Shown: in pieces, positions 19,038 to 29,602 of the stretch
How positions within the stretch are numbered: position 1 is the first letter of the stretch
Layout of the letters: each line of letters begins with the position of its first letter
From: CALNYZ01 sp942490945
Lineage (GTDB): Bacteria > Pseudomonadota > Gammaproteobacteria > UBA6429 > Thiohalophilaceae
Assembly (NCBI GenBank): GCA_942490945.1
Contig: CALNYZ010000044.1
Span: forward strand, 744,001 to 808,000
Length of the DNA: 64,000 nucleotides
Direction: 5' to 3'
Notes under the pieces: model-generated
Told to the model about the DNA's origin: nothing
What the model saw: only the letters and a program-made list of their open reading frames with translations
Database searches by the model: none
Translations under genes and position numbers: made by a program

Positions 19038-19901
19038 TTAGCTTACTGCCGCTGCACCACTGACGATTTCTGAAATTTCCTGTGTAATCGCCGCCTGACG
19101 AGCCTTGTTGTACGCCAGTTGTAAATCATCAATCAATTCACCTGCGTTATCGGACGCGGCTTTCATGGCAACCATACGTGCCGCCATTTCACAGGCAATG
19201 TTTTCTACCACGCCCTGGTACACCAGTGATTCAATATAGCGAATCATTAACGCATCGATTACGCCTTTTGCATCGGGCTCATAAATATAATCCCAATGGT
19301 GTGTTAATTTTTCGTCGGTTTCCAGCGGAAGAATCGGTAACAGCTGGTCAATGCGCGCTTCCTGTGACATGGTGTTCACAAAATCGTTGTATACCAGATA
19401 TAAACGATCAATTTCGCCAGCTTCAAAACCATCCAGCATGGATTTAACCGTACCGATCAATTCAAGAATGCTCGGTGTATCGCCAAGATGGGTTACCTGC
19501 GCACGAATGCTACCGAGCCGTTTGAAAAAAGCGGACCCTTTGGAACCGATGTTACAAAACTCAACCTTCGCACCCTTGTCTTTCCATTCTTTCATGTGAT
19601 TCAGGGCAAGTTTGAATTCGTTGATATTCAGGCCACCACACAAACCACGATCGGTGGAAATAATAATATAACCAACAGTTTTAATTTCACGATCTTTTAA
19701 AAAGTTGTGATGATATTCGGTGTTGGCGTTGGCGAGGTGTGCGATCACCTGACGCATTTTTTCAGCGTAAGGACGGGAAGCTGCCATACGATCCTGCGCC
19801 TTGCGCATTTTGCTGGCTGCCACCATTTCCATTGCGCGCGTGATCTTTTGTGTGTTTTGCACACTCTTGATCTTGGTACGTATTTCTTTGCCGCTTGCCA
19901 T
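19038..19901 (-). CDS. atpG: F1Fo ATP synthase gamma subunit
   Basis: 287 residues. The two long coiled-coil helices of the rotor shaft are at the ends ([23 protein letters not shown] and the C-terminal [18 protein letters not shown]...[14 protein letters not shown]), with the Rossmann-like middle ([13 protein letters not shown]). It transmits rotation between Fo and the catalytic sites. Ends just 9 bases from the inverted-repeat element and begins 49 bases after atpA. Confidence 0.97.
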   Translation of the reverse strand: MASGKEIRTKIKSVQNTQKITRAMEMVAASKMRKAQDRMAASRPYAEKMRQVIAHLANANTEYHHNFLKDREIKTVGYIIISTDRGLCGGLNINEFKLALNHMKEWKDKGAKVEFCNIGSKGSAFFKRLGSIRAQVTHLGDTPSILELIGTVKSMLDGFEAGEIDRLYLVYNDFVNTMSQEARIDQLLPILPLETDEKLTHHWDYIYEPDAKGVIDALMIRYIESLVYQGVVENIACEMAARMVAMKAASDNAGELIDDLQLAYNKARQAAITQEISEIVSGAAAVS

Positions 19902-19950
19902 GTACTCTACCTGATTCTGTTAGTCACACTTGAAGTAGTATGTGCCAAAA

Positions 19951-21492
19951 TTAATATGCGCCGGTTTCTTTGAACTTGGTCAACGCCGCTTTCATTTGCG
20001 CCGCGATGTCGTCATTGAAATCACCTGACTCATTAATCTTGCTCACCAGTTCGGCATTGTTTGATTTGATAAACGACTGCATCGCCGCTTCCCAATCTAC
20101 AACCTTGTTAACCGGCACTTCATCAATAAAGCCTTCGTTGGCGGCGAACAGCGAGAATGCCTGTTCTGCAACACCCATCGGGCTGTATTGTTTTTGTTTC
20201 ATTAATTCTGTTACACGTTGACCACGGTCGATCTGTTTCCGTGTCGCTTCATCCAGATCCGATGCGAACTGCGCGAACGCCGCCAACTCACGATACTGCG
20301 CCAGTGCCAGACGCACACCACCACCGAGCTTCTTGATGATCTTGGTTTGTGCGGCACCACCTACACGTGATACTGACAGACCAGCGTTAATCGCAGGACG
20401 AATACCGGCGTTAAATAAATCGGATTCGAGGAAGATCTGACCGTCAGTAATCGAGATTACGTTGGTCGGTACAAACGCTGATACGTCACCCGCCTGGGTT
20501 TCAATGATTGGTAACGCGGTCAGGGAACCGGTTTTACCTTTCACTGCACCATTGGTACGTTTCTCAACTTCGTCGGCGTTAATTCGTGCAGCACGTTCCA
20601 ATAAACGTGAGTGCAAATAGAATACATCTCCCGGATACGCTTCACGACCTGGTGGACGACGTAGTAATAATGATACCTGACGATAGGCCCACGCTTGCTT
20701 GGTCAAATCGTCATAAATAATCAGTGCATCTTCACCACGGTCACGGAAGTATTCGCCCATGGAACAGCCGGAGTAGGGTGCAATGAATTGCATCGCTGCT
20801 GATTCTGCCGCAGAAGCCGCAACCACGATGGTATGTGCCATTGCGCCGTGCTCTTCGAGTTTACGTACCACGTTCGCAACAGATGAAGCCTTCTGCCCGA
20901 CTGCCACATAGATACATTTTACGCCGGTACCTTTTTGATTAATGATCGCATCAATCGCTACCGCGGTTTTACCGGTTTGGCGGTCACCAATAATCAGTTC
21001 GCGCTGGCCTCTACCGATTGGCACCATCGCGTCGATCGCTTTCAGGCCGGTTTGCACAGGCTGGTCAACTGATTTACGTGCGATAACACCCGGGGCAATT
21101 TTTTCAATCGGCGCGCTGCTGGAGGCAGTAATGGCACCCTTGCCATCAATGGCCTGACCCAGTGCGTTAACAACGCGGCCAAGTAATTCCGGGCCGGTTG
21201 GCACTTCAAGAATACGGCCGGTACATTGCACCTTGTCGCCTTCAGAAATATTTTCGTAATCACCCAGTACCACGGCACCGACAGAGTCGCGCTCAAGGTT
21301 CAGGGCCATGCCGTAAACATTACCCGGAAACTCAATCATTTCACCCGACATAACATCGGCCAGACCGTGAATGCGAACCACACCGTCAGCAACGCTGACT
21401 ACCGTGCCCACATTGCGCGCCTCGGTAACGTTTTCGAAACCTTCGACTTGTTTCTTGATTAATTCGCTAATCTCAGATGGATTTAATTGCAT
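19951..21492 (-). CDS. atpA: F1Fo ATP synthase alpha subunit
   Basis: 513 residues. Walker [10 protein letters not shown] (about 169-177), the Arg-containing VSRVGGAAQ finger region and the N-terminal [13 protein letters not shown] that contacts delta are conserved. Forms the non-catalytic nucleotide-binding half of the alpha3-beta3 hexamer. Follows atpH by 31 bases. Confidence 0.98.
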   Translation of the reverse strand: MQLNPSEISELIKKQVEGFENVTEARNVGTVVSVADGVVRIHGLADVMSGEMIEFPGNVYGMALNLERDSVGAVVLGDYENISEGDKVQCTGRILEVPTGPELLGRVVNALGQAIDGKGAITASSSAPIEKIAPGVIARKSVDQPVQTGLKAIDAMVPIGRGQRELIIGDRQTGKTAVAIDAIINQKGTGVKCIYVAVGQKASSVANVVRKLEEHGAMAHTIVVAASAAESAAMQFIAPYSGCSMGEYFRDRGEDALIIYDDLTKQAWAYRQVSLLLRRPPGREAYPGDVFYLHSRLLERAARINADEVEKRTNGAVKGKTGSLTALPIIETQAGDVSAFVPTNVISITDGQIFLESDLFNAGIRPAINAGLSVSRVGGAAQTKIIKKLGGGVRLALAQYRELAAFAQFASDLDEATRKQIDRGQRVTELMKQKQYSPMGVAEQAFSLFAANEGFIDEVPVNKVVDWEAAMQSFIKSNNAELVSKINESGDFNDDIAAQMKAALTKFKETGAY

Positions 21493-21523
21493 TTTTTTTT
21501 CCTCATCAAAACCTTCACGCTAC

Positions 21524-22060
21524 TCAGCGCAACAGGGATTGAGCCAGTTTATCCAGTTGTCCTGTGACAGATCCGTCAATGACCAGGTCGCCCGCACGTA
21601 CAATCGCGCCACCTATAATCGATTCATCTACACGTGTTGTTAACTGCACATCACGATTCAGACGTTTTTTCAAACCATCGCTGAGTGCTTGTAATTGCGC
21701 AGGTGTTAATTCAAAAGCCGATACCACTTCTGCATCGATTTTGCTTTCTGCTTCTGCACGACGTTGTTCAAACAGGCTGACAATGTCGTCGAGTACATTT
21801 AAACGACGATTCGCCGCAAGTACACGAATGTATTGCTGACCAACTTTTGAAAGTTTGTCGCCACATACTTTCAGCATGAAACCGGCGATTTGATCCGTTG
21901 TTAACGCCGGACTGTTTACCACATCCTGCATTTGTTCATCGGCAACAACCGCGGCAGCAAGCTGTAACATGTCTGTCCACGCAGCCAGGTTACCCTCAGC
22001 TTGCGCAAGATCAAACGCTGCCTGTGCGTAGGGACGTGCAATCGTGCTTTTTTCTGCCAT
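21524..22060 (-). CDS. atpH: F1Fo ATP synthase delta subunit
   Basis: 178 residues. The N-terminal helical bundle (ARPYAQAAFDLA) and C-terminal VRAGDLVIDGSVTGQLDKL are characteristic. It links the peripheral stalk (b subunits) to the top of F1. Spaced 27 bases from atpF and 31 from atpA. Confidence 0.96.
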   Translation of the reverse strand: MAEKSTIARPYAQAAFDLAQAEGNLAAWTDMLQLAAAVVADEQMQDVVNSPALTTDQIAGFMLKVCGDKLSKVGQQYIRVLAANRRLNVLDDIVSLFEQRRAEAESKIDAEVVSAFELTPAQLQALSDGLKKRLNRDVQLTTRVDESIIGGAIVRAGDLVIDGSVTGQLDKLAQSLLR

Positions 22061-22087
22061 TGACTATGTTTACCCTTAAAGCCGTAA

Positions 22088-22561
22088 CTAAAGTTGCGCG
22101 ACGAGATCTTTTAACAGATCTTCATTTGCTGCAGCATTGATTTCTTTCTTCAGCACCTTGCTCGCACCAGCGACTGCCAGAGTAGCAACCTGACCACGTA
22201 AAGCTTCACGTGCCCGATTTACTTCCTGTTCAATTTCTGCGTTTGCTGCTGTCACCAGACGTTGACCTTCAGTGCGCGCAGTATTTTTTGCTTCTTCAAC
22301 AATTTCACTGGCACGCTTTTCTGCATTACCAATAATTTCCTGCGCCTTGTCTTTGGCTTCTTTCAGAATATCAATCGAACGTTGTTTGGCGAGCTCTTCT
22401 TCATGCTGACCTTTTTCTGCAGCAGCCAGGCCGTCGGCAATCTTGGTCTTGCGTTCATGTAACGCAGCCATAATCGGTGGCCAGACAAACTTCATGCAGA
22501 ACCAGACAAAAAACGCGAACGTGATTGACTGTCCCAGTAGCGTATAACCTAATTGATCCAT
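22088..22561 (-). CDS. atpF: F1Fo ATP synthase b subunit
   Basis: 157 residues: one N-terminal membrane helix (about 8-27, [18 protein letters not shown]) followed by a long charged, alanine-rich helix that dimerises as the peripheral stalk. Normal length for a gammaproteobacterial b subunit. Confidence 0.97.
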   Translation of the reverse strand: MDQLGYTLLGQSITFAFFVWFCMKFVWPPIMAALHERKTKIADGLAAAEKGQHEEELAKQRSIDILKEAKDKAQEIIGNAEKRASEIVEEAKNTARTEGQRLVTAANAEIEQEVNRAREALRGQVATLAVAGASKVLKKEINAAANEDLLKDLVAQL

Positions 22562-22592
22562 TACGCGACCCTTCTCTTAATTCAGTTTACGA

Positions 22593-22856
<264 letters not shown>

Positions 22857-22883
22857 TTAAAAACTAAAATAATTAAACTTGAA

Positions 22884-23825
<942 letters not shown>

Positions 23826-23891
23826 TTATATAGAATACCTGATAAATTTTTAAAATTCTTTACTTTACAATAGCTTAATACACTATTGGGG

Positions 23892-24335
23892 CTATTTGCG
23901 ACGTGTTACACCGTAACTCTGGCCGCTGAACCAATAGGCTGTCAGGGGCACGCCAAATCCAATCAATATACCGAGCGGGTCGAGTTTGAGAACCGCCATC
24001 CCCACAGCCAGCAACACTATCACAATCACCAACCTGAGAATAATACCCTGAAATAACACGGCAGCATTGACGCTGGCGCTTGTCCCGGCCTTGTTAACAC
24101 CGGTGTCAGGTCGACTATTATCGGCTTCCTGTGTCGCTACCCTTAGTCGCCAGGCAAAAAAAAGTGAGCTGGCGACGGTAATGGCACCACCATAGAGCAC
24201 TGCCACACTAAATATCATGCCTTTCAGGTAAAAACCGGCGATAACGGCGGCTGCTATCATCACTAGCATCAGGCCAATTAGCTGTTTAATGGTGCGGGAA
24301 AAGGCCGTCTCGACGTTGGACACTGTGCGCTCCAT
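23892..24335 (-). CDS. atpI: ATP synthase assembly protein I
   Basis: 147 residues with four membrane helices (about 19-38, 42-62, 90-108, 114-132), a central polar loop of about 20 residues and a basic tail. AtpI proteins assist c-ring assembly or Mg2+ supply and head the atp operon, as here. The next gene upstream on the strand is parB, 187 bases away, and the operon promoter should lie in that gap. Confidence 0.85.
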   Translation of the reverse strand: MERTVSNVETAFSRTIKQLIGLMLVMIAAAVIAGFYLKGMIFSVAVLYGGAITVASSLFFAWRLRVATQEADNSRPDTGVNKAGTSASVNAAVLFQGIILRLVIVIVLLAVGMAVLKLDPLGILIGFGVPLTAYWFSGQSYGVTRRK

Positions 24336-24522
24336 AGATTACCGCTCAAACACAACAAATCGAACGAATCCGGGTAATGAACTGCACAAAAACCGGGGTT
24401 TCATACCCCCACTCCGCTTCCTGTTTCAGGCGCGCGCAGTATATAAGTTCGAATAGATGGGGTCAACGATCGCGCGGGTTTTGAGTAATTTAGTCGGGAA
24501 TAAGCAGGCTCCAACGCCTGTC

Positions 24523-25425
24523 TTATTTAATGTGCTCAAGTATGCCGTCGAGCTCTTCGAGATTGTTGTAATCGATGACCAGTTTACCCTTGCCATTACT
24601 ACCATGCTGGCAATGTACCTTGGCGCCGAGTTTCTCCATGAGTAAATTTTCCAGCGCCGTGATATGTGGATCATTTTGTTTGTTAATTTTGCTTTTTACT
24701 GCAGGATTACGCAGTTTTTTCACGTAGGCTTCGGTTTCACGTACGGATAAACCACGGGCAATCACGTGTTTCGCGGCCGTGTATTGCTGCGTCACATCCA
24801 GGCTTAACAGCGCACGCGCATGGCCCATTTCCAGTTCACCTCGGCCCAGCGCTTCCTTTACCTTGCTATCCAGACTCAACAACCGGATCAGGTTCGAGAC
24901 CGCAGTACGCGAGCGACCAATGGCATCTGCTGCTTCCTGGTGAGTAAGGGTAAATTCGGTGATCAGGCGATGCACGGCCGTGGCTTCTTCCAGCGGGTTA
25001 AGATCTTCACGCTGAATGTTTTCAATCAGCGCAACCGCGATGGTTTCCTGATCGGTGAGTGACTTGATAATGACCGGCACGGTGACAAGACCGGCCAGTT
25101 GTGCGGCACGCCAGCGTCGCTCGCCAGCCACTATTTCATAGCGACCTTCCTGGCTCATGGCACGAACCAGAATCGGTTGGACGATACCGTTTTCTTTGAT
25201 GGAGTTGGCCAGTTCGATTAGCGAGCTTTCGTCAAAATCACTGCGCGGTTGATAGCGTCCGCGTTGCAGTTGTTCCAGTGCCAGCTCCTGGACACCCTGA
25301 AGTGATGAGTTGCCAGCTTGCGAAGGGCTATCGCTGGCAGACGGGACAGATTGAGGCGCAGCAGCAGGCTCGCTACGATTCCCCAATAATGCGCTTAAAT
25401 CACGCCCTAGACCCCGTTTTTTCAT
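24523..25425 (-). CDS. parB: chromosome partitioning protein ParB
   Basis: 300 residues. N-terminal CTPase/ParB fold with ERRWRAA (in AGERRWRAAQLAG), then a helix-turn-helix (THQEAADAIGRSRTAVSNLIRLL) and a C-terminal dimerisation segment. ParB binds parS sites near the origin and loads condensin and ParA. Normally directly next to parA; here a 1.4-kb membrane-protein gene is inserted between them. No clear parS site was found in the window. Confidence 0.96.
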   Translation of the reverse strand: MKKRGLGRDLSALLGNRSEPAAAPQSVPSASDSPSQAGNSSLQGVQELALEQLQRGRYQPRSDFDESSLIELANSIKENGIVQPILVRAMSQEGRYEIVAGERRWRAAQLAGLVTVPVIIKSLTDQETIAVALIENIQREDLNPLEEATAVHRLITEFTLTHQEAADAIGRSRTAVSNLIRLLSLDSKVKEALGRGELEMGHARALLSLDVTQQYTAAKHVIARGLSVRETEAYVKKLRNPAVKSKINKQNDPHITALENLLMEKLGAKVHCQHGSNGKGKLVIDYNNLEELDGILEHIK

Positions 25426-25564
25426 AATGCCTAGCTTAATGCTTTCTCAAATGAGTTGCATCGCTTTTGTCCTGATTTTAATGGTGAATTTAAGACTAGT
25501 GTCTGGAATTTATATTATTTTATTACAAAACATATACTTATGAAAACCGGTCGGTGTCGATTCG

Positions 25565-26962
25565 CTAGTTACGTGCCTGCGCTGGTAGCGTGCCTGCGTC
25601 CTGAAAGTCCTTCAGACTATGTAGTAATTCAGTGTAGAGGGTGGTTATTTTCTGAATCTGGTTGAGCATTTCTGCCGTGTCGAGTTTGTATAACACATCG
25701 GTACTGTATTCAGAGCAAATCTCGACCAGCTTGCTGGCGCCGACTTCCTCGCTGTCGTGCCGAATCGCATCGATTACTTCCACTAACTGAGGCCGTTTGC
25801 CAACATCGTCATCTGCATAGCGCACTAACTGCGCAATATTTTCGCTGGTTGTATGCAGGTAGTCGCTCACCTGACGCACAATTTCCTCACCGTCTTGCGA
25901 ACCTTTTCCCGCGGCCGCCAGTGACAGTATGCTGACCTGATCCGTGTCGTGCGTGTTCTGATTTGCATTCGCCACATGCGCATCAGGTGGATAACTCTCG
26001 CGTTGTGCCATGGACTTTCTGACATAAATATTGGTCCACACAACCAACGCCATGGTCAACAACATACACACCAGTGCGCTGGCAAAAATCATTCCGTGGC
26101 TATCGCTAAACAACTTCTTACTGGCAAGATTCAGAAACATTTCCTGATTGGCATACATGATTCGCAGCTGGGTAGTATTTTGCGCCATATCAACAATGGA
26201 AACTTTAGCCGGCATTTCTGCATATTGATTGATGCTTTCAAAACTGACACCCAGCAGGCTGACTTCCTTGTTAAACAATTGCGCAAACAGGTTTTTAAAA
26301 TCCACTTTCAACCAGATGATGCCCGTCATGCTTGAATCAGACTTGTCGCTATCCTCGACAGCCATTGCCCACCATGCGCCGGCTAATGGATGACTTTTTG
26401 CCTTGATAGCAGCAATATGCACGCCCGCCTGATTGTGCAAGTCATCAATCACCTGCTTCATTTCAGGAATTGATTTCACATCCAGCGCGATGGATGCAGC
26501 TGTCAGTTGCGTGCCGAGACTGGTTTCTGTAATCGGATAATAAGCCGAAGCAATATCGGCAGCGATCTCTTTACCGGTTGCATCCAGTGCTCTGATAAAG
26601 GTAATCAGATGATATTTTTTATTCAGATCAGCAAAATAATCCTTAACATTATCTGCTGTAACCCGGCGCGTATACAGTTGCGTATCAACATAGGGAGGAG
26701 TGTGGATTGCCTGCTCGATAAATGACGGTTGTGTTCGAAACTGATGCGCGAGTTTTTTTAAATAGCTATCCAGGTTATCCAGTTCGGTCAACAGACGCTT
26801 GCTCACATCCTGATAATAAGACTGCCGCTGTTGTGCAGCAGAATAGGACACCGTCATCGAGACGATGGTGGTGATAACCAGTGTCAGCAGTACACCCGCA
26901 ACCAGTGCCAGCACCACCAGGCGGTAGTCATTTTTCATGCTTTGGATGGTTTTCAACAACAC
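25565..26962 (-). CDS. membrane sensor protein with degenerate HPt-like tail
   Basis: 465 residues. Membrane helix at about 16-38, an extracytoplasmic sensor region of about 255 residues (probably Cache-like) and a second helix at about 297-318, then a cytoplasmic tail. Residues about 365-455 are all-helical and match the HPt phosphotransfer pattern up to EEVGASKLVEICSE, but the position of the phosphorylated His is Asp (DAIRHDSEEVGA against the usual H-x-L-K-G-S-x4-GA). So it may bind a partner without phosphotransfer. No kinase, HAMP or output domain is present. It separates parA from parB, which is unusual; a role in segregation is not implied by sequence. Confidence 0.65.
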   Translation of the reverse strand: MLLKTIQSMKNDYRLVVLALVAGVLLTLVITTIVSMTVSYSAAQQRQSYYQDVSKRLLTELDNLDSYLKKLAHQFRTQPSFIEQAIHTPPYVDTQLYTRRVTADNVKDYFADLNKKYHLITFIRALDATGKEIAADIASAYYPITETSLGTQLTAASIALDVKSIPEMKQVIDDLHNQAGVHIAAIKAKSHPLAGAWWAMAVEDSDKSDSSMTGIIWLKVDFKNLFAQLFNKEVSLLGVSFESINQYAEMPAKVSIVDMAQNTTQLRIMYANQEMFLNLASKKLFSDSHGMIFASALVCMLLTMALVVWTNIYVRKSMAQRESYPPDAHVANANQNTHDTDQVSILSLAAAGKGSQDGEEIVRQVSDYLHTTSENIAQLVRYADDDVGKRPQLVEVIDAIRHDSEEVGASKLVEICSEYSTDVLYKLDTAEMLNQIQKITTLYTELLHSLKDFQDAGTLPAQARN

Positions 26963-27119
26963 CAGCTTCCTTCCTGAGTTTATCCAGTTATTATAGTTTG
27001 GGTTTTCATTTATATCGGCAATGCGCCGGAGAGATTTAGTGCGATGTTAGATACATCAATAACGGATAAATTCCGTAGCCGCGGGACAGAAAATCCAGTT
27101 GCTTGAATTTTATGGTGTT

Positions 27120-27902
27120 TTAGGCGACAGCCGGGGTGTCATTACGACGCAGAATTTCACCCGCCAGCGCCAGATAGGCTAGGGCGCCACGGGAAGTTTT
27201 ATCATACTGAATCACCGGCAAACCAAAACTTGGCGCTTCGGCGAGGCGTACATTACGAGGAATTATCGTGCGATAGACTTTATCGGGAAAATGGACCAAC
27301 AATTGACCCGAAACATCATTTGACAGATTGTTACGCGGATCGAACATGGTGCGTAACATGCCTTCGATTTGCAGGTTCGGGTTCACCGAGGCGCGAATAC
27401 CTTCGACGGTTTCCAGCAGCGCGGTCAATCCTTCCAGTGCATAGTATTCACACTGCATCGGTATCATCACCGAATCGGCGGCAACCAGTGCGTTCAGGGT
27501 CAGCATGTTCAGTGCTGGCGGACAGTCAATCAGAATGTAGTCGTATTGTGACTCCATATCAGCGAGTGCCTGGCGCAAGCATATTTCGGCTTGCGGCTCA
27601 CCTTTTAACGCAACTTCGGCAGCGATCAAATCACCATTGGTTGGCAACAGGTCGTAACCGGTTTCCTTGCGTAAATTAATGAGCAAATCTTCGGCCTGGA
27701 TATCGGCCAGTAACATGTCACCGGTGGTGTGCGTCAGACTGTTTTTGTCTACACCACTGCCCATGGTGGCATTACCTTGTGGATCGAGATCCACAAGCAG
27801 TACTTTGCGTTTTGTTGCACCCAATGAAGCCGCCAGGTTGATGCAGGTCGTGGTCTTGCCGACGCCGCCCTTTTGGTTTGCAATGGCAATGACTTTAGTC
27901 AT
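27120..27902 (-). CDS. parA: chromosome partitioning ATPase ParA
   Basis: 260 residues from the ATG at 27902, chosen because AGGGGA lies at proper spacing and family members begin MTKVIAIANQKGG; an upstream TTG would add seven residues. Deviant Walker A KGGVGKTT, then LLVDLDPQGNAT and ILIDCPPALN are conserved. With ParB it moves the origin region apart. Directly follows rsmG (93 bases), the common gammaproteobacterial order. Confidence 0.96.
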   Translation of the reverse strand: MTKVIAIANQKGGVGKTTTCINLAASLGATKRKVLLVDLDPQGNATMGSGVDKNSLTHTTGDMLLADIQAEDLLINLRKETGYDLLPTNGDLIAAEVALKGEPQAEICLRQALADMESQYDYILIDCPPALNMLTLNALVAADSVMIPMQCEYYALEGLTALLETVEGIRASVNPNLQIEGMLRTMFDPRNNLSNDVSGQLLVHFPDKVYRTIIPRNVRLAEAPSFGLPVIQYDKTSRGALAYLALAGEILRRNDTPAVA

Positions 27903-27995
27903 TTTAGTTATTCCCCTGCGCAACGATTGATGTCTGGTTTAAAAAACATACTTCGTTACAAGTTATGGTTTGCCTGTTCGCCTGTTAATAACAAG

Positions 27996-28634
27996 TTAAG
28001 AACAATTACGAACGAGTACAACGTGACGCTCAGCGTCGAGACCGGGCACATGCAGTTGATGGACAGCTTCAACCTGTTGCGCATTTTGCGATTGCACCAG
28101 TGCCGCGATTTCGTCCCTAGGATAGCGCCCTTTCATGGCCATGAACAGACCTTGATCACAACTTATATTGCATGTTTTTTGCACAAAATCACTTAAGTCA
28201 CTGAATGCGCGCGACACCACTGTATTGAATTTTTCTATTGGTTTGATTTGCTCGACGCGCGCGTGCAACACCTCGACATTTTTCAGTTTTAACTCGATCA
28301 CCGCCTGTTGCACAAAACGGGTCTTTTTAATGTTGCTGTCGACCAACGTGAACTGCCATTCGGGTCGCATCAAGGCCAAAGGCAACCCCGGAAAACCGGC
28401 ACCCGTACCGATATCGGCAACGCGCTCACCTTCAACAAAGGGTAGTACCACCAGACTATCCAGATAATGCTTGATTATCAGCTCATCCGCATCTTTAAAG
28501 CCCAGCAGGTTAAACGCCTGATTCCATTTATATACAAGCTCGGCGAGTTGCACAAACAACGTAACTTGCTCAGGTGTGAGCGTAAACGGTAACGCGGCAA
28601 AGTGCTGTTCCAACAGGTGTTGATTGATCTGCAT
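27996..28634 (-). CDS. rsmG: 16S rRNA (guanine527-N7)-methyltransferase
   Basis: 212 residues. SAM-binding VADIGTGAGFPGLPLAL motif, the acidic VDSNIKK and HARVEQI segments and VVSRAFSDL near the active site fit RsmG (formerly GidB). It methylates N7 of G527 in 16S rRNA. It is usually paired with mnmG; here 7.7 kb of other genes lies between. Confidence 0.95.
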   Translation of the reverse strand: MQINQHLLEQHFAALPFTLTPEQVTLFVQLAELVYKWNQAFNLLGFKDADELIIKHYLDSLVVLPFVEGERVADIGTGAGFPGLPLALMRPEWQFTLVDSNIKKTRFVQQAVIELKLKNVEVLHARVEQIKPIEKFNTVVSRAFSDLSDFVQKTCNISCDQGLFMAMKGRYPRDEIAALVQSQNAQQVEAVHQLHVPGLDAERHVVLVRNCS

Positions 28635-28797
28635 ATGAAGGGCTATTGAATAAACTTTTTAATGACGAATAGTAGTTTGATTCGATTTTCTTGAATAACA
28701 CTTCGCGTCCTCATGTATGCACTCACACCATGACGCTCCAGATCCAGCTGCCTCATAGCGGGATATATGCACGCTATTTTTGCCTGAGTACTTACTT

Positions 28798-29397
28798 TTA
28801 AAATATGGCACTTACACCTGCAAAAATACCTGAACCACCCAGATCGATGCGACTAATCGTAAACGACCCAAAATCATCTTCTGCTTCCGCATCTACCATT
28901 TTATATTCAAGATGTAAGCCGACATATTTAAAACGATAGTCGATACCGACCATGGCTTGATACGCCTCGCCCGTATGAGATAAAACAAAAGGTTCTTCAT
29001 TATTTCGAATATACGCAATGCCCAGACCCGCACCAATAAACGGGCTGAATGCACCTTGATGGTTAAAATGATATTTCACATTTCCCATATAGAGTCTGCT
29101 TTCTGCAGTGTATTGGAATGTTTTGGTATAGGTATTATCAAAACCAACGATCTCACCACCCAGAGATAAACCAAACTTGAAATGGTATTCATATTCAAGC
29201 GCAAAAACTGAATCAGATTTCGTTTCAAATGTACGGCCTGATGACTGGTTGCGATTATCCAGCTCATAAGTGCCCAATTTAGGTATAATCACATGCCGCT
29301 TGTCATACGGACTGGCAAATACTGATGTAATGTTTCCTGCCATCGCCAATATCAACACACACTTCAGTATTCTTGTAATAATCATGGCATTATCCAT
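28798..29397 (-). CDS. outer-membrane beta-barrel protein (OmpW/OMP_b-brl-like)
   Basis: 199 residues from the ATG at 29397, selected because GGGGGAG precedes it; an upstream ATG would add a non-signal-like stretch. Signal peptide with hydrophobic core about 8-22 ends VFAS. The mature protein has alternating aromatic beta strands (FALEYEYHFKFGLSLGGEI, FSPFIGAGLGIAYI, YVGLHLEYKMVD) and ends in Ile-Phe, the C-terminal aromatic used by the Bam complex. Probably an eight-stranded barrel. No substrate can be deduced. Confidence 0.75.
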   Translation of the reverse strand: MDNAMIITRILKCVLILAMAGNITSVFASPYDKRHVIIPKLGTYELDNRNQSSGRTFETKSDSVFALEYEYHFKFGLSLGGEIVGFDNTYTKTFQYTAESRLYMGNVKYHFNHQGAFSPFIGAGLGIAYIRNNEEPFVLSHTGEAYQAMVGIDYRFKYVGLHLEYKMVDAEAEDDFGSFTISRIDLGGSGIFAGVSAIF

Positions 29398-29602
29398 TTG
29401 TGCTCCCCCAATTATCTCTATGTACAATTCCACCCTGCTTAACAGGCTGATTCAAAATATACCATACCAACCTGGATATTTGACAGGCCGGGCCGGTAAG
29501 CGGCAGTAATTTCCAGCCTGCTAAAAATTGAATTCACTATAACTTGTTGTAATGAGCAAACTAAAATAAGCTAGAGGTACACCATCACAATATAAATTCA
29601 GT

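Noticed and set aside
24735..24755. parS-like half site GGTTTCACGTACGG inside parB
   Set aside because: Only one half of the palindrome matches; not a site.
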